Below are positions 5,575 to 12,688 of a stretch of 16,629 bases of DNA, one piece after another. The stretch comes from an uncultured Oscillospiraceae bacterium. Lineage in GTDB: Bacteria; Bacillota; Clostridia; Oscillospirales; Ruminococcaceae. The position numbers were made by a program, and so were the translations under genes. The stretch covers positions 1-16,629 of the forward strand of contig CAJUMS010000059.1 of assembly GCA_910587465.1 (NCBI GenBank), given 5' to 3'. How positions within the stretch are numbered: position 1 is the stretch's first letter; the number at the start of each line of letters is the position of its first letter. A model generated the notes under the pieces. It worked only from the letters and a program-made list of their open reading frames with translations, searched no databases and was not told the origin of the DNA.

Positions 5575-5609
5575 ACAATGCCTTGGTCTGTAAGGGACCA
5601 AGGCATTGT
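5575..5609 (+). terminator. 14-bp hairpin after the catalase gene
   Basis: ACAATGCCTTGGTC (5575-5588) pairs perfectly with GACCAAGGCATTGT (5596-5609) over a 7-base loop, 27 bases after the catalase stop. Only a short T stretch follows (TT, then ATTTT at 5617), so termination is likely but not ideal by the T-tract rule. An A6 run at 5564-5569 lies on the other side, so it may also act from the minus strand. Confidence 0.65.
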
Positions 5610-5925
5610 TATGCTGATTTTACCCTAAGAGGTCAGAACTCCATTTTATAAATAAAAGTTCAATAATTCCCTTTTGTTTATGCGTTTTTTTAAAAATTTT
5701 TTTGTTGTTGGCAGTAAATGCGTTACTTGTGCCGTTTTACGGATTGATGAGCGCTTAAAGGCAATTTGATTTTGCGCGAGACGCAAAAAACCGCGTAAAG
5801 CTGATATTTTGTATAGTGCTGTTATTGTGAAAATTTTGGTCATGTCATAGCGACAAAATATATCATGTCTGTGCAAAACGCACCATATAAGATAAAATCT
5901 GTTTATAGTTTAAGCTAAAAAGCCC
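5610..5925. other. Gene-free AT-rich stretch before the ROK gene
   Basis: I see no credible gene here. A 7-bp hairpin, TTTTGCG (5770-5776) with CGCAAAA (5782-5788), stands alone without a T-tract. A minus-strand reading frame at 5646-5876 has only a TTG start, no Shine-Dalgarno and no familiar pattern. The stretch may be decayed sequence. Confidence 0.5.
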
Positions 5926-5953
5926 TTGACTTATTTTCAAATTATGTTACAAT
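5926..5953 (+). promoter_or_regulatory. Promoter of the ROK regulator gene
   Basis: TTGACT (5926-5931) and TACAAT (5948-5953) are 16 bases apart, giving a start near 5960 and a leader of about 30 bases. The 14 bases 5917-5930 are identical to 2002-2015 at the sRNA promoter. Confidence 0.65.
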
Positions 5954-5991
5954 ATAAATATAAATAAACTTTTCAAAATGAGGTAACCACT

Positions 5992-7119
5992 ATGAAATCC
6001 GAAAACAGCGGCGATAGAAAACGTGCGACGCGAAACAGTGTATATCATTACCTATATAATTGCAAGGACTTCTGCTCTCGTCAGATACTCGCGAATGAAC
6101 TGGGGCTGAGTCTCCCAACCGTTTATCAAAATCTTGCAGAGCTTATGGAGCTCGGGTTGGTCTGCGCGACGGACGAGAAGCTCTCTACGGGTGGACGGCG
6201 CGTAGAGGGTCTGTCGATAGTAGAGGACGCCCGTTTTGCCGTTGGTGTTTCGGTAAGCGATGACGCACTGCGTATTTCTGCTGTTGATCTCCGTCTAAAT
6301 GAGCTTGCGTATAAAAAGGTGTCGATGCGGCACCCCGATGATCGTATGATCTATGTGAAACGTATTCGTGACGAGCTAGACTGCTTTATCAATGAGATCG
6401 GGATAGACCGCGGGCGCTTGTTGGGGGTTGGAATAGCGTTTCCGGGGATAGTTTCAAAGGACGGTATGACGCTTGAATATGCCCCTACGCTCGGTTTACG
6501 GAACGTTTCGCTTAAGGAGTTCAGTGAGAACTCACCCTATGAGATACACATAGAAAATGACGCGAACTGCGGCGGCGGCGCGGAACAATTCGCGCGCGAA
6601 GGTAAGGAAAATATTGCGTATTTGTCGATTGAAGAGGGCATAGGCGGTGCAGTTTTCACTAACGGTATGCCGTATTTCGGCGATAATCACCGAAGCGGCG
6701 AGTTTGGGCATATATGCGTTGAGCCAGGTGGGTTGCGATGCAGCTGCGGACGTCAGGGCTGTCTTGAGGCGTACTGCTCGTCACGGCGTATAAGTACGGA
6801 TCTTGGTATTGCGCTTGAGGAATTTTTCGAGGGTATTCAAAACCGCAATATTGACTACTATATGAAGTGGGAGAGTTATTTGTATCATCTGGCGACAGGG
6901 ATCAACAATATCCGCATGGTGCTGGACTGTGACGTTGTGCTTGGCGGTTTTATGACGGAATATCTCGCCGATTCAATGCCGCGGCTCAGGGAGTATCTTG
7001 CGGCGTTGAATTCGTTTGAGCACTCTGCCGATTATGTTCACTTAAGCCGACAGCGCAAGCATGCGATACCGATGGGCGCTACGCTGCATTTTATCACGAA
7101 ATTTCTTGATGAGCTGTAA
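5992..7119 (+). CDS. ROK-family transcriptional regulator
   Basis: The protein has 375 residues with an SD TGAGGT at 5979-5984. Residues 10-60 form a winged helix-turn-helix (SRQILANELGLSLPTVYQNL, then the wing with STGGRR). The rest is a ROK sugar-kinase-like fold. The zinc site is complete: H240 in GEFGHICVEPGG, then C250, C252 and C257 in CSCGRQGCLE. The ENDAN motif with D190 is also present. The N-terminal phosphate loop, normally DxGxT, reads VGVSVSDDAL, so ATP binding and kinase activity are unlikely. Like XylR and NagC, it should repress or activate sugar genes and respond to a sugar ligand. It is read in the same direction as the transporter operon 372 bases downstream, its likely target, but has its own promoter and terminator. 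The ligand cannot be told. Confidence 0.92.
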   Translation: MKSENSGDRKRATRNSVYHYLYNCKDFCSRQILANELGLSLPTVYQNLAELMELGLVCATDEKLSTGGRRVEGLSIVEDARFAVGVSVSDDALRISAVDLRLNELAYKKVSMRHPDDRMIYVKRIRDELDCFINEIGIDRGRLLGVGIAFPGIVSKDGMTLEYAPTLGLRNVSLKEFSENSPYEIHIENDANCGGGAEQFAREGKENIAYLSIEEGIGGAVFTNGMPYFGDNHRSGEFGHICVEPGGLRCSCGRQGCLEAYCSSRRISTDLGIALEEFFEGIQNRNIDYYMKWESYLYHLATGINNIRMVLDCDVVLGGFMTEYLADSMPRLREYLAALNSFEHSADYVHLSRQRKHAIPMGATLHFITKFLDEL

Positions 7120-7133
7120 AAAGAACATAGCCA

Positions 7134-7159
7134 AGCCTGTTCCTGAATTGGAGCAGGCT
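7134..7159 (+). terminator. Terminator-like hairpin after the ROK gene
   Basis: AGCCTGTTCC (7134-7143) pairs with GGAGCAGGCT (7150-7159), 10 bp with one G-U, over a 6-base loop. An ATTTATAT tail follows. It lies 14 bases after the ROK stop. Confidence 0.7.
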
Positions 7160-7341
7160 ATTTATATGTGTTGTATAAATATGATATTTTTTTATTAAAA
7201 GTATGTATACTTCAACTGATATTTTCAACAAATACATAAAACAGCTTAACAAAACGAAAATCGCTTTATAAATATGTTGTCATAAATAAACAAAACCAAT
7301 ATATATAATTTATGTATTGCTACAAAAAAAAAAAAAAATGA
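7160..7341. other. AT-rich control region with inverted repeats and an A15 tract
   Basis: No gene is seen here. ATTTATA (7160-7166) and TATAAAT (7174-7180), and CATAAAT (7281-7287) and ATTTATG (7308-7314), are inverted repeats that could be regulator sites, but chance is likely at this base composition. Fifteen A (7324-7338) lie directly upstream of the -35 and should act as an UP-like element. Confidence 0.35.
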
Positions 7342-7370
7342 TTGACAAAGGTAAAGTTGTATTATATAAT
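7342..7370 (+). promoter_or_regulatory. Consensus promoter of the sugar transport operon
   Basis: TTGACA (7342-7347) and TATAAT (7365-7370) are separated by exactly 17 bases, a perfect match to the sigma-A consensus, with an A15 tract just before. The predicted start is near 7377, leaving a leader of about 115 bases. A promoter this strong normally needs a repressor; the ROK protein is the obvious candidate. Confidence 0.85.
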
Positions 7371-7411
7371 ATAAATATAAAGGAAGACGAAGCTCACTTC
7401 CAAGGCGGGCT

Positions 7412-7492
7412 ATGGTGGAACACATCCGCTGTCGGGGCGAACTTCATGCGCTTCACGGCAAATCCGAATTCTTTATGAAAGGGATGATGTAA
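7412..7492 (+). CDS. Possible 26-residue leader ORF overlapping the permease start
   Basis: ATG at 7412 opens a frame of 26 codons that starts MVEHIRCRGELHALHGK and ends FFMKGMM. Its TAA (7490-7492) overlaps the ATG of the permease by one base (TAATG), a classic stop-start coupling. The possible SD is weak (AAGGCGGG, 7402-7409) and close. The start codon lies in a hairpin, GCGG (7405-7408) with CCGC (7426-7429) and ATG (7412-7414) with CAT (7423-7425). It could be a translational switch or a chance frame. I find no known riboswitch in the leader. Confidence 0.3.
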   Translation: MVEHIRCRGELHALHGKSEFFMKGMM

Positions 7493-8952
7493 TGACAGCG
7501 ACCCAAACCGTAAAGCAGGCAAAAAAGCCGATCGATTTTATTGGATACTTCCTACGTATAATAATCATTTTAACTTTGGTGTGCCTGTTTGTTCCCGCTC
7601 TCAACCCTACTCACATGAGTGAGCTTATGAATGAGGGCGACTCGTTCTTCACCTCCGGTATTTCCTATGGTGGCATTGCGGATGGATTTCAGCGCGCTAT
7701 CAAGAGGGGATATATCGAGCAGGGTGTTTTGGTGTGCACCTATATTGGAGCACTGGTATCGCTTATAGGTATGGCGGCTATGCTTGTGGGCTGCGCAATG
7801 ACGATCGGAGAGATCAAGTTCAAGCGCCTCGGAGCTAAGATCACTCTCGCAGGCAGTGCGGTAAGCGTTGCGGGACTTATTTTCGTAAAGCTTCAGCAGT
7901 CGGGCTTTACAAACGCGGCAAATCCCGAGAGAATAAAACCGCTTGAGCCTGTCGGCGCGATAATTTTTATCGTTCTTGCGGGCGTGTGTCTTCTCATCAG
8001 TCTTCTGTATCTTATAAAACTCCCTAAAGCCTCTAAAGATGACAAGTGGGTGATGGAGGGCAAGTACAGGCTCTTCCTGATGATGGCACCGTTTATCGTT
8101 CTGGTGTTCTTGTTCTCTTATCTGCCGCTTTGGGGTTGGCGCTACGCGTTTTTCGATTACAAGCCCGGTCATGCGCTCACCATGGACAACTTTGTGGGCT
8201 TTAAATGGTTTACATATTTGTTTGAAAACGCGGCTACCCGTGCTGATATCGGACGCGTTATGATAAATACCTTGGCTATGAGCGGTATCGGTCTTGCGAT
8301 GTCGTGGCTGCCTTTGGCGTTCGCGATATTCCTCACGGAGATTAAATGCGGTCCGGTAAGGAGAGTCGTTCAGACGATAACGACGATTCCAAACTTTATA
8401 AGCTGGGTATTGGTTTATACCGTCGCGTTTGCGTTGTTCTCAACAGACGGATTTATGAACCAGTTTTTGATGAGCACGGGTCTAGCGACCGAAAGTACGG
8501 ATTTCCTGATAGGAAACGACGGCATCTGGCTTAAAATGTATCTTTGGGGAACATGGAAGGGTCTCGGCTGGGGCGCTATCATCTACATAGCGGGCATTTC
8601 TGGTATCGATCAGGCGCTGTATGAGGCGGCAACTATTGACGGCGCGGGACGTTTCCAGAAGATCTGGCATATCACAATTCCGGGACTTATGCCTACGTTC
8701 TTTGTACAGTTTGTTCTTTCAATTTCAAATATACTCTCCAACGGTATGGATCAATATCTTGTATTCAGAAACGCGACAAACACCTCGGGTATCCAGGTAC
8801 TGGATCTGTATGTGTATATGCTTGGTCTCGGTAAGAGCAACCAGATACCGCTGTCGACCGTTGTCGGTATGGCGAAGTCTATTATAAGCGTTATACTCCT
8901 GTTCAGCGCGAATAAGGCATCCAAGGCTATCCGCGGCTCTGGTATCGTCTAA
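7492..8952 (+). CDS. Sugar ABC transporter permease, LplB type, with N-terminal membrane extension
   Basis: This integral membrane subunit of a CUT1-family carbohydrate importer has 486 residues. The permease proper begins near residue 185 (YRLFLMMAPFIVLVFLF, LPLWGWRYAFFDYKPG) and has the usual length of about 300. Its EAA loop, EAATIDGAG at 378-386, docks onto the ATPase. Before it lies an extra section of about 185 residues with roughly four membrane helices (near 17-36, 79-103, 112-132 and 152-174), which LplB proteins normally lack; I know no function for it. The start at 7492 follows AAAGGG (7478-7483) and overlaps the leader ORF stop. The second permease follows after 12 bases. The substrate is probably an oligosaccharide, judging by the LplB/YtcP/YesL grouping. 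Confidence 0.93.
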   Translation: MTATQTVKQAKKPIDFIGYFLRIIIILTLVCLFVPALNPTHMSELMNEGDSFFTSGISYGGIADGFQRAIKRGYIEQGVLVCTYIGALVSLIGMAAMLVGCAMTIGEIKFKRLGAKITLAGSAVSVAGLIFVKLQQSGFTNAANPERIKPLEPVGAIIFIVLAGVCLLISLLYLIKLPKASKDDKWVMEGKYRLFLMMAPFIVLVFLFSYLPLWGWRYAFFDYKPGHALTMDNFVGFKWFTYLFENAATRADIGRVMINTLAMSGIGLAMSWLPLAFAIFLTEIKCGPVRRVVQTITTIPNFISWVLVYTVAFALFSTDGFMNQFLMSTGLATESTDFLIGNDGIWLKMYLWGTWKGLGWGAIIYIAGISGIDQALYEAATIDGAGRFQKIWHITIPGLMPTFFVQFVLSISNILSNGMDQYLVFRNATNTSGIQVLDLYVYMLGLGKSNQIPLSTVVGMAKSIISVILLFSANKASKAIRGSGIV

Positions 8953-8964
8953 GGAGGGGAGCAT

Positions 8965-9888
8965 ATGGCAAAAGTAAAAGCAAAGCATGGTTTTCGTTTG
9001 ACTGCAAGTGACATTGTATTTAACATCATAAACTATACTATTTTTATCCTTTTCGCGTTGATATGTATTTTCCCGTTTTATTACCTGTTTATCAACACAA
9101 TAAGCGATAACGCTCTTGTCGGAGCCGGACGTATCCAGCTCCTGCCCAAGGGCCTACACTTTAACAATTATATCGGACTTACAAGAATAAACGGATTAGG
9201 TACGTCGTTTATCGTATCGGTAGCGAGAACGGTCATCGGCACCGTGCTGATGGTAGGCGCTTCGGCGCTGGTTGGCTACCTTGTCACCAAGCAGGAGATG
9301 TGGGGCAGAAAGTTCTGGTACAGGTTTCTTGTTATCACGATGTATTTTAACGCGGGTCTTGTTCCGTGGTATATGAATATGTCGATGCTCGGTCTTACCA
9401 ACAACTTTATGGCATATATAATCCCCGGTATCATTTCGCCGTATAATATAATTCTCGTTAAGACTTATATCGAATCCATTCCCGCGGAGCTTGAGGAGAG
9501 CGCGTCCATTGACGGCGCGGGATATTTCAGGATATTCAGATGCATAATTTTCCCGCTTTGCAAGCCTATTTTGGCGACGATCGCGATATTCGGCGCGGTA
9601 GGGCACTGGAACTCATTTACCGACTCGCTTATCCTGATGTCGGGAAAGCCCGAGCTTTTCACGCTTCAGCACCGTCTGTATACCTATATGAACGAAGCGA
9701 CAAATCTCGCTGCAATGATACAGCAGGGCGGAAGCGATATCGGAAACCTTGCGACACAGGCTTCTATGAATATGCGTCCTATTAAGTTCACTGTCGCAAT
9801 GGCGACGGTAATCCCTATTCTGCTCGTTTATCCGTTTATGTCGAAATACTTTGAAAAAGGTATCATGCTCGGCGCGGTAAAGGGCTAA
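8965..9888 (+). CDS. Sugar ABC transporter permease, YtcP/LplC type
   Basis: This second membrane subunit of the same CUT1 importer has 307 residues, normal for the family, with about six helices. The N-terminal helix runs near 18-42 (FNIINYTIFILFALICIFPF), followed by the family segment YLFINTISDNALV. The EAA loop is EESASIDGAG at 177-186. The ending, YPFMSKYFEKGIMLGAVKG, is the standard YtcP tail. AGGAGGGG at 8951-8958 provides the SD, overlapping the end of the first permease. The two permeases form the heterodimeric channel. The matching ATPase is not encoded nearby. Confidence 0.95.
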   Translation: MAKVKAKHGFRLTASDIVFNIINYTIFILFALICIFPFYYLFINTISDNALVGAGRIQLLPKGLHFNNYIGLTRINGLGTSFIVSVARTVIGTVLMVGASALVGYLVTKQEMWGRKFWYRFLVITMYFNAGLVPWYMNMSMLGLTNNFMAYIIPGIISPYNIILVKTYIESIPAELEESASIDGAGYFRIFRCIIFPLCKPILATIAIFGAVGHWNSFTDSLILMSGKPELFTLQHRLYTYMNEATNLAAMIQQGGSDIGNLATQASMNMRPIKFTVAMATVIPILLVYPFMSKYFEKGIMLGAVKG

Positions 9889-9899
9889 GTTCGCTATTC

Positions 9900-9944
9900 T
9901 TGCGGAAAACCGCAATAATAAATCGTTTGCTTCATTCTGAAGCA
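9900..9944 (+). other. Tandem hairpins before the binding-protein gene
   Basis: TTGCGG (9900-9905) with CCGCAA (9910-9915) around AAAA, and TGCTTCA (9928-9934) with TGAAGCA (9938-9944) around TTC, lie in the 92-base gap after the permease stop. Neither has a T-tract. In sugar operons such hairpins often guard the 5' end of a processed, more abundant binding-protein mRNA. That role is inferred here. Confidence 0.5.
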
Positions 9945-9980
9945 GACCTGACACCATTTTAATGTAAAAGGAGAATTAAC

Positions 9981-11807
9981 ATGGCAAAAAGCAGCAAGAG
10001 AATTGCGGCGGGCGCTCTCGCGTTTATGACAGCGCTGTCGCTTACGGCATGTAGCACGGACAACAATTCGAGCGGAGCTAATAATTCGAGTGACAACTCA
10101 AGTTCAACTCCATCCAACTCCTCGGACAACAATTCGACGTCCTCTGCGGGAGGAGATACCTCCGAGCCCTCCACTCCCTCGGACGGTCAGTCCGAGTGGG
10201 AAGCGGATTACAGTGAGTTTATCCCTAAGGAAACGGTAACGCTTGAGGTATACTCTCAACTTTCCAACTATTCGGGCAAGCAGCTCGGCTGGTTTGCTGA
10301 CATCATGAAAGAGAAGTTCAACGTAGAGCTGAACATTATCAACAACCCCGACGGTACGTTCGCGACCAGAATGGAATCGGGCAATCTCGGTGATATCGTT
10401 GTATTCGGCGCACCGGATCAGTACGCTCAGGCTGCGACCGCAGGTCTGCTCCTCGATTGGGAGGATGAGGATATCCTCGCAGATTTCGGTCCGTACATCA
10501 GCGAAAATCTTCAGCCGGCTCTCGATAAGGTAAAGAATATGTCGGGCAGCGACGGCAAGGTTCACGGCTACGGTCACGATGTAGCTACTGACCCTACCAA
10601 GACAAAGATAAACGATTATTGGCCCGCTCTGCGCTACGATCTGTACGAGCAGATCGGCAAGCCTGAGATCAAGACACTTGACGACTATATTACCGTATTC
10701 GAGAAGATGAAGGAGATATGCCCCACTTCCGACAGCGGTAAGGAGACATATGCCGTTTCCCTGTTCAGTGATTGGGACGGCGATATGGTAATGTTTGTCA
10801 AGACCATTGGCGCACTTTACGGATACGACGAGTTCGGTCTCGGTCTGTATGACTGTGCAACCAACACTTATCAGGATGTTCTTCAGGCTGACGGTTGGTA
10901 TCTTAAGGCTCTCAAGTGGTACAACACTTTGTATCAGAAGGGCTTGCTCAACCCCAATTCCATGACCCAGAAGTATGATGACGTCGCTTCCCAGATGGTT
11001 GACGGCGCTACGTTCTTCAATCAGTTCAAGTGGATGGGCGCAGACCTGTATAACACTCCCGAGCATGTTGCGGACGGCAAAGCTATGTACTGTGTTCCTC
11101 CCGCTGATTCCAAGAACCTCGTTGAGGGCTTGAACATATACGGCGGCGAGCGCATTTGGACTATCGGCTCAAAGACCCAGTATCCCGAGCTTTGCATGGC
11201 AATAATCAACTGGTTCTCCACTCCCGAGGGCACTATGACTATCAAGTATGGTCCTCAGGGCACTACATGGGATTACAATGCCGACGGCAAGGCTTACCTT
11301 ACCGAGGACGGACTTCGCGCTATGACCGATAAGAAGGGCCTTACCATTAACGGCGCGACCTTCGAGGACGGCGAGTTCAAGATCAACAATACCACGATGT
11401 CTCTCGATGATGTTAACCCGCTTACGGGCGAGACCTACAACTGGGAGAACTGGTCTACTACCTCTAAGGAATATGCCGATATTCAGAAGCAGTGGCAGGC
11501 ATGGGCAGGCACCAACACTGCCGATGAGTACCTTGCAAGCAGGCAGGTAGTTAATGTTAAGTCTACTTACACGGCCACTCCCAAGGAGCAGGATCTTCAG
11601 GCTAAGTGGGATCAGGTAAAACAGTGCGTAAAGGACGGCTCTTGGAATGCTATCTACGCTAAGGATGACGCTGAGTTCGATTCGGTCGTTGCTAAGATGA
11701 CAGAGGACGCTAAGGCATATGGCTATGACGAGTGCGTTGCGTTCCAGACCAACGAGGCTACACTCAGAGCTGCGGCTGTTCAGGACGCGCTCAAGGCGGC
11801 TCAATAA
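9981..11807 (+). CDS. Sugar-binding lipoprotein of the ABC importer (LplA/YtcQ-like)
   Basis: This 608-residue extracytoplasmic solute-binding protein is set by AAAGGAG at 9967-9973. The signal peptide (KSSKRIAAGALAFMTALSL) ends in the lipobox LTAC with Cys24, so it is a membrane-anchored lipoprotein. A Ser/Asn/Asp-rich linker (about 25-70) follows and spaces the domain from the membrane. The mature domain has the family-1 layout: VTLEVYSQLSN, GDIVVFGAPDQYAQA, many tryptophans and tyrosines for stacking on sugar rings, and AIINWFSTPEG near 400. At 608 residues it is at the long end of the LplA/YtcQ type. It hands sugar to the two permeases encoded just upstream. The substrate cannot be read from sequence, but complex or oligosaccharide ligands suit the family. 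Confidence 0.92.
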   Translation: MAKSSKRIAAGALAFMTALSLTACSTDNNSSGANNSSDNSSSTPSNSSDNNSTSSAGGDTSEPSTPSDGQSEWEADYSEFIPKETVTLEVYSQLSNYSGKQLGWFADIMKEKFNVELNIINNPDGTFATRMESGNLGDIVVFGAPDQYAQAATAGLLLDWEDEDILADFGPYISENLQPALDKVKNMSGSDGKVHGYGHDVATDPTKTKINDYWPALRYDLYEQIGKPEIKTLDDYITVFEKMKEICPTSDSGKETYAVSLFSDWDGDMVMFVKTIGALYGYDEFGLGLYDCATNTYQDVLQADGWYLKALKWYNTLYQKGLLNPNSMTQKYDDVASQMVDGATFFNQFKWMGADLYNTPEHVADGKAMYCVPPADSKNLVEGLNIYGGERIWTIGSKTQYPELCMAIINWFSTPEGTMTIKYGPQGTTWDYNADGKAYLTEDGLRAMTDKKGLTINGATFEDGEFKINNTTMSLDDVNPLTGETYNWENWSTTSKEYADIQKQWQAWAGTNTADEYLASRQVVNVKSTYTATPKEQDLQAKWDQVKQCVKDGSWNAIYAKDDAEFDSVVAKMTEDAKAYGYDECVAFQTNEATLRAAAVQDALKAAQ

Positions 11808-11846
11808 TCAAGTTAACCGACCACCTCAAAAAATGGTGTAAAAGCG

Positions 11847-11877
11847 AATAGGAGAGCGGTTTTACAGCTCTCCTATT
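11847..11877 (+). terminator. Hairpin between the binding-protein and YesL genes
   Basis: AATAGGAGAGC (11847-11857) pairs perfectly with GCTCTCCTATT (11867-11877) over 9 bases, 40 bases after the binding-protein stop. Only TT ends the stem and TGTGC follows, so it is probably a partial terminator or an RNA stabiliser lowering YesL relative to the lipoprotein. Confidence 0.55.
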
Positions 11878-11906
11878 TGTGCACTTAACGAAAGAAGGAA
11901 AAGATC

Positions 11907-12605
11907 ATGCGCTTGTTCCGAGCGGACGGACCCGTCTACGAATTCATTTCCAAGTTTACCGATATGGTTTTGCTGTCATTGTGCTGGCTCGTGTGCAGTA
12001 TTCCGATAGTGACTGTCGGCGCTTCTACGGCGGCATTATATGCGGTGTGCTTCAAGATGCTGAAAAATGAGGAGGGTCACGTTTGCAGGCAGTTCTTTTC
12101 CTATTTCAAAAGCAACTTTAAACAGGCGACCTTAGCGTGGCTGATACTCCTGCCAATAGGTATTATCATTGCGTATATGATCTATCTGTATTACTTCGGC
12201 ATGTCGGTGATGGACGGAGCGGCGGACGTATTCGCGATACTGGTGCTTGTAGCGGCGGCGCTCTACATCATCACGCTGACTTATGTGTTCGCGTGCGCGG
12301 CGCGTTACGAGAACACGCCCGTGCAGACAGTCAAGAACGGAATTTTTATCGGCTTGCGTTTCCTCGGAAGAACGGTCATTCTTCTTGCGATAACGGTTGC
12401 GATAATGTTTGCCGCATTATGGAATTTTACCACAATGTTCATTGCTGTGCTACTTGTTCCCGCTTGTCTTACATATGTACACGGTTCGTTTATTATCAAA
12501 ATATTTGAAAAGCTTGAGGAAGAACGTGCCGAGCGCGAGTGCCGCGAGGAGACCGAACGCCACAAAGCGCTGACAGAGGCAGAGAAGGCGAGGAAAAACA
12601 AATGA
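11907..12605 (+). CDS. yesL: YesL/DUF624 membrane protein
   Basis: This 232-residue membrane protein has about five helices (near 19-48, 75-97, 107-131, 154-173 and 175-197). It bears the DUF624 signature SIPIVTVGASTAALY at 31-45 and the ARYENTPVQTVKNG loop. YesL-family genes sit beside LplB/YtcP/YtcQ transporter genes in Firmicutes, as in the rhamnogalacturonan cluster of Bacillus subtilis. Their biochemical role is not established; an accessory to the importer is assumed. The C-terminus (198-232) is a highly charged Glu/Arg/Lys helix, probably cytoplasmic. The SD is AAGGA at 11896-11900. It is the last gene of the operon and ends before a bidirectional terminator. Confidence 0.88.
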   Translation: MRLFRADGPVYEFISKFTDMVLLSLCWLVCSIPIVTVGASTAALYAVCFKMLKNEEGHVCRQFFSYFKSNFKQATLAWLILLPIGIIIAYMIYLYYFGMSVMDGAADVFAILVLVAAALYIITLTYVFACAARYENTPVQTVKNGIFIGLRFLGRTVILLAITVAIMFAALWNFTTMFIAVLLVPACLTYVHGSFIIKIFEKLEEERAERECREETERHKALTEAEKARKNK

Positions 12606-12622
12606 TCAGCTCCTGCGTATAG

Positions 12623-12677
12623 AAAAACATATCGTCCCAACCCATGCCTTTCGCACAAGTCGGGACGGTTTGTTTTT
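12623..12677. terminator. Bidirectional terminator between yesL and ppk
   Basis: ATCGTCCC (12631-12638) pairs with GGGACGGT (12662-12669). After one mismatch the stem continues as an A-rich arm (12623-12629) against a T-rich arm (12671-12677). Read rightward the stem is followed by TTTGTTTTTT, and read leftward by TGTTTTT, so it can stop both convergent transcripts. The loop is long, 23 bases. Confidence 0.75.
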
Positions 12678-12688
12678 TGTGACAGTAT

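Noticed and set aside
5770..5788. Isolated TTTTGCG/CGCAAAA hairpin as a terminator
   Set aside because: No T-tract follows on either strand and no gene ends next to it.
5646..5876. Minus-strand 76-codon frame before the ROK gene
   Set aside because: It has only a TTG start, no Shine-Dalgarno, a composition like random AT-rich sequence, and no family pattern.
7371..7491. Known riboswitch or T-box in the transporter leader
   Set aside because: I could not match any conserved riboswitch core, and only a small hairpin and a leader ORF are visible.
10104..11066. Long minus-strand open frame opposite the binding-protein gene
   Set aside because: It mirrors a strongly coding plus-strand lipoprotein and has no recognisable domain; similar shadows lie opposite the first permease and pyrG.
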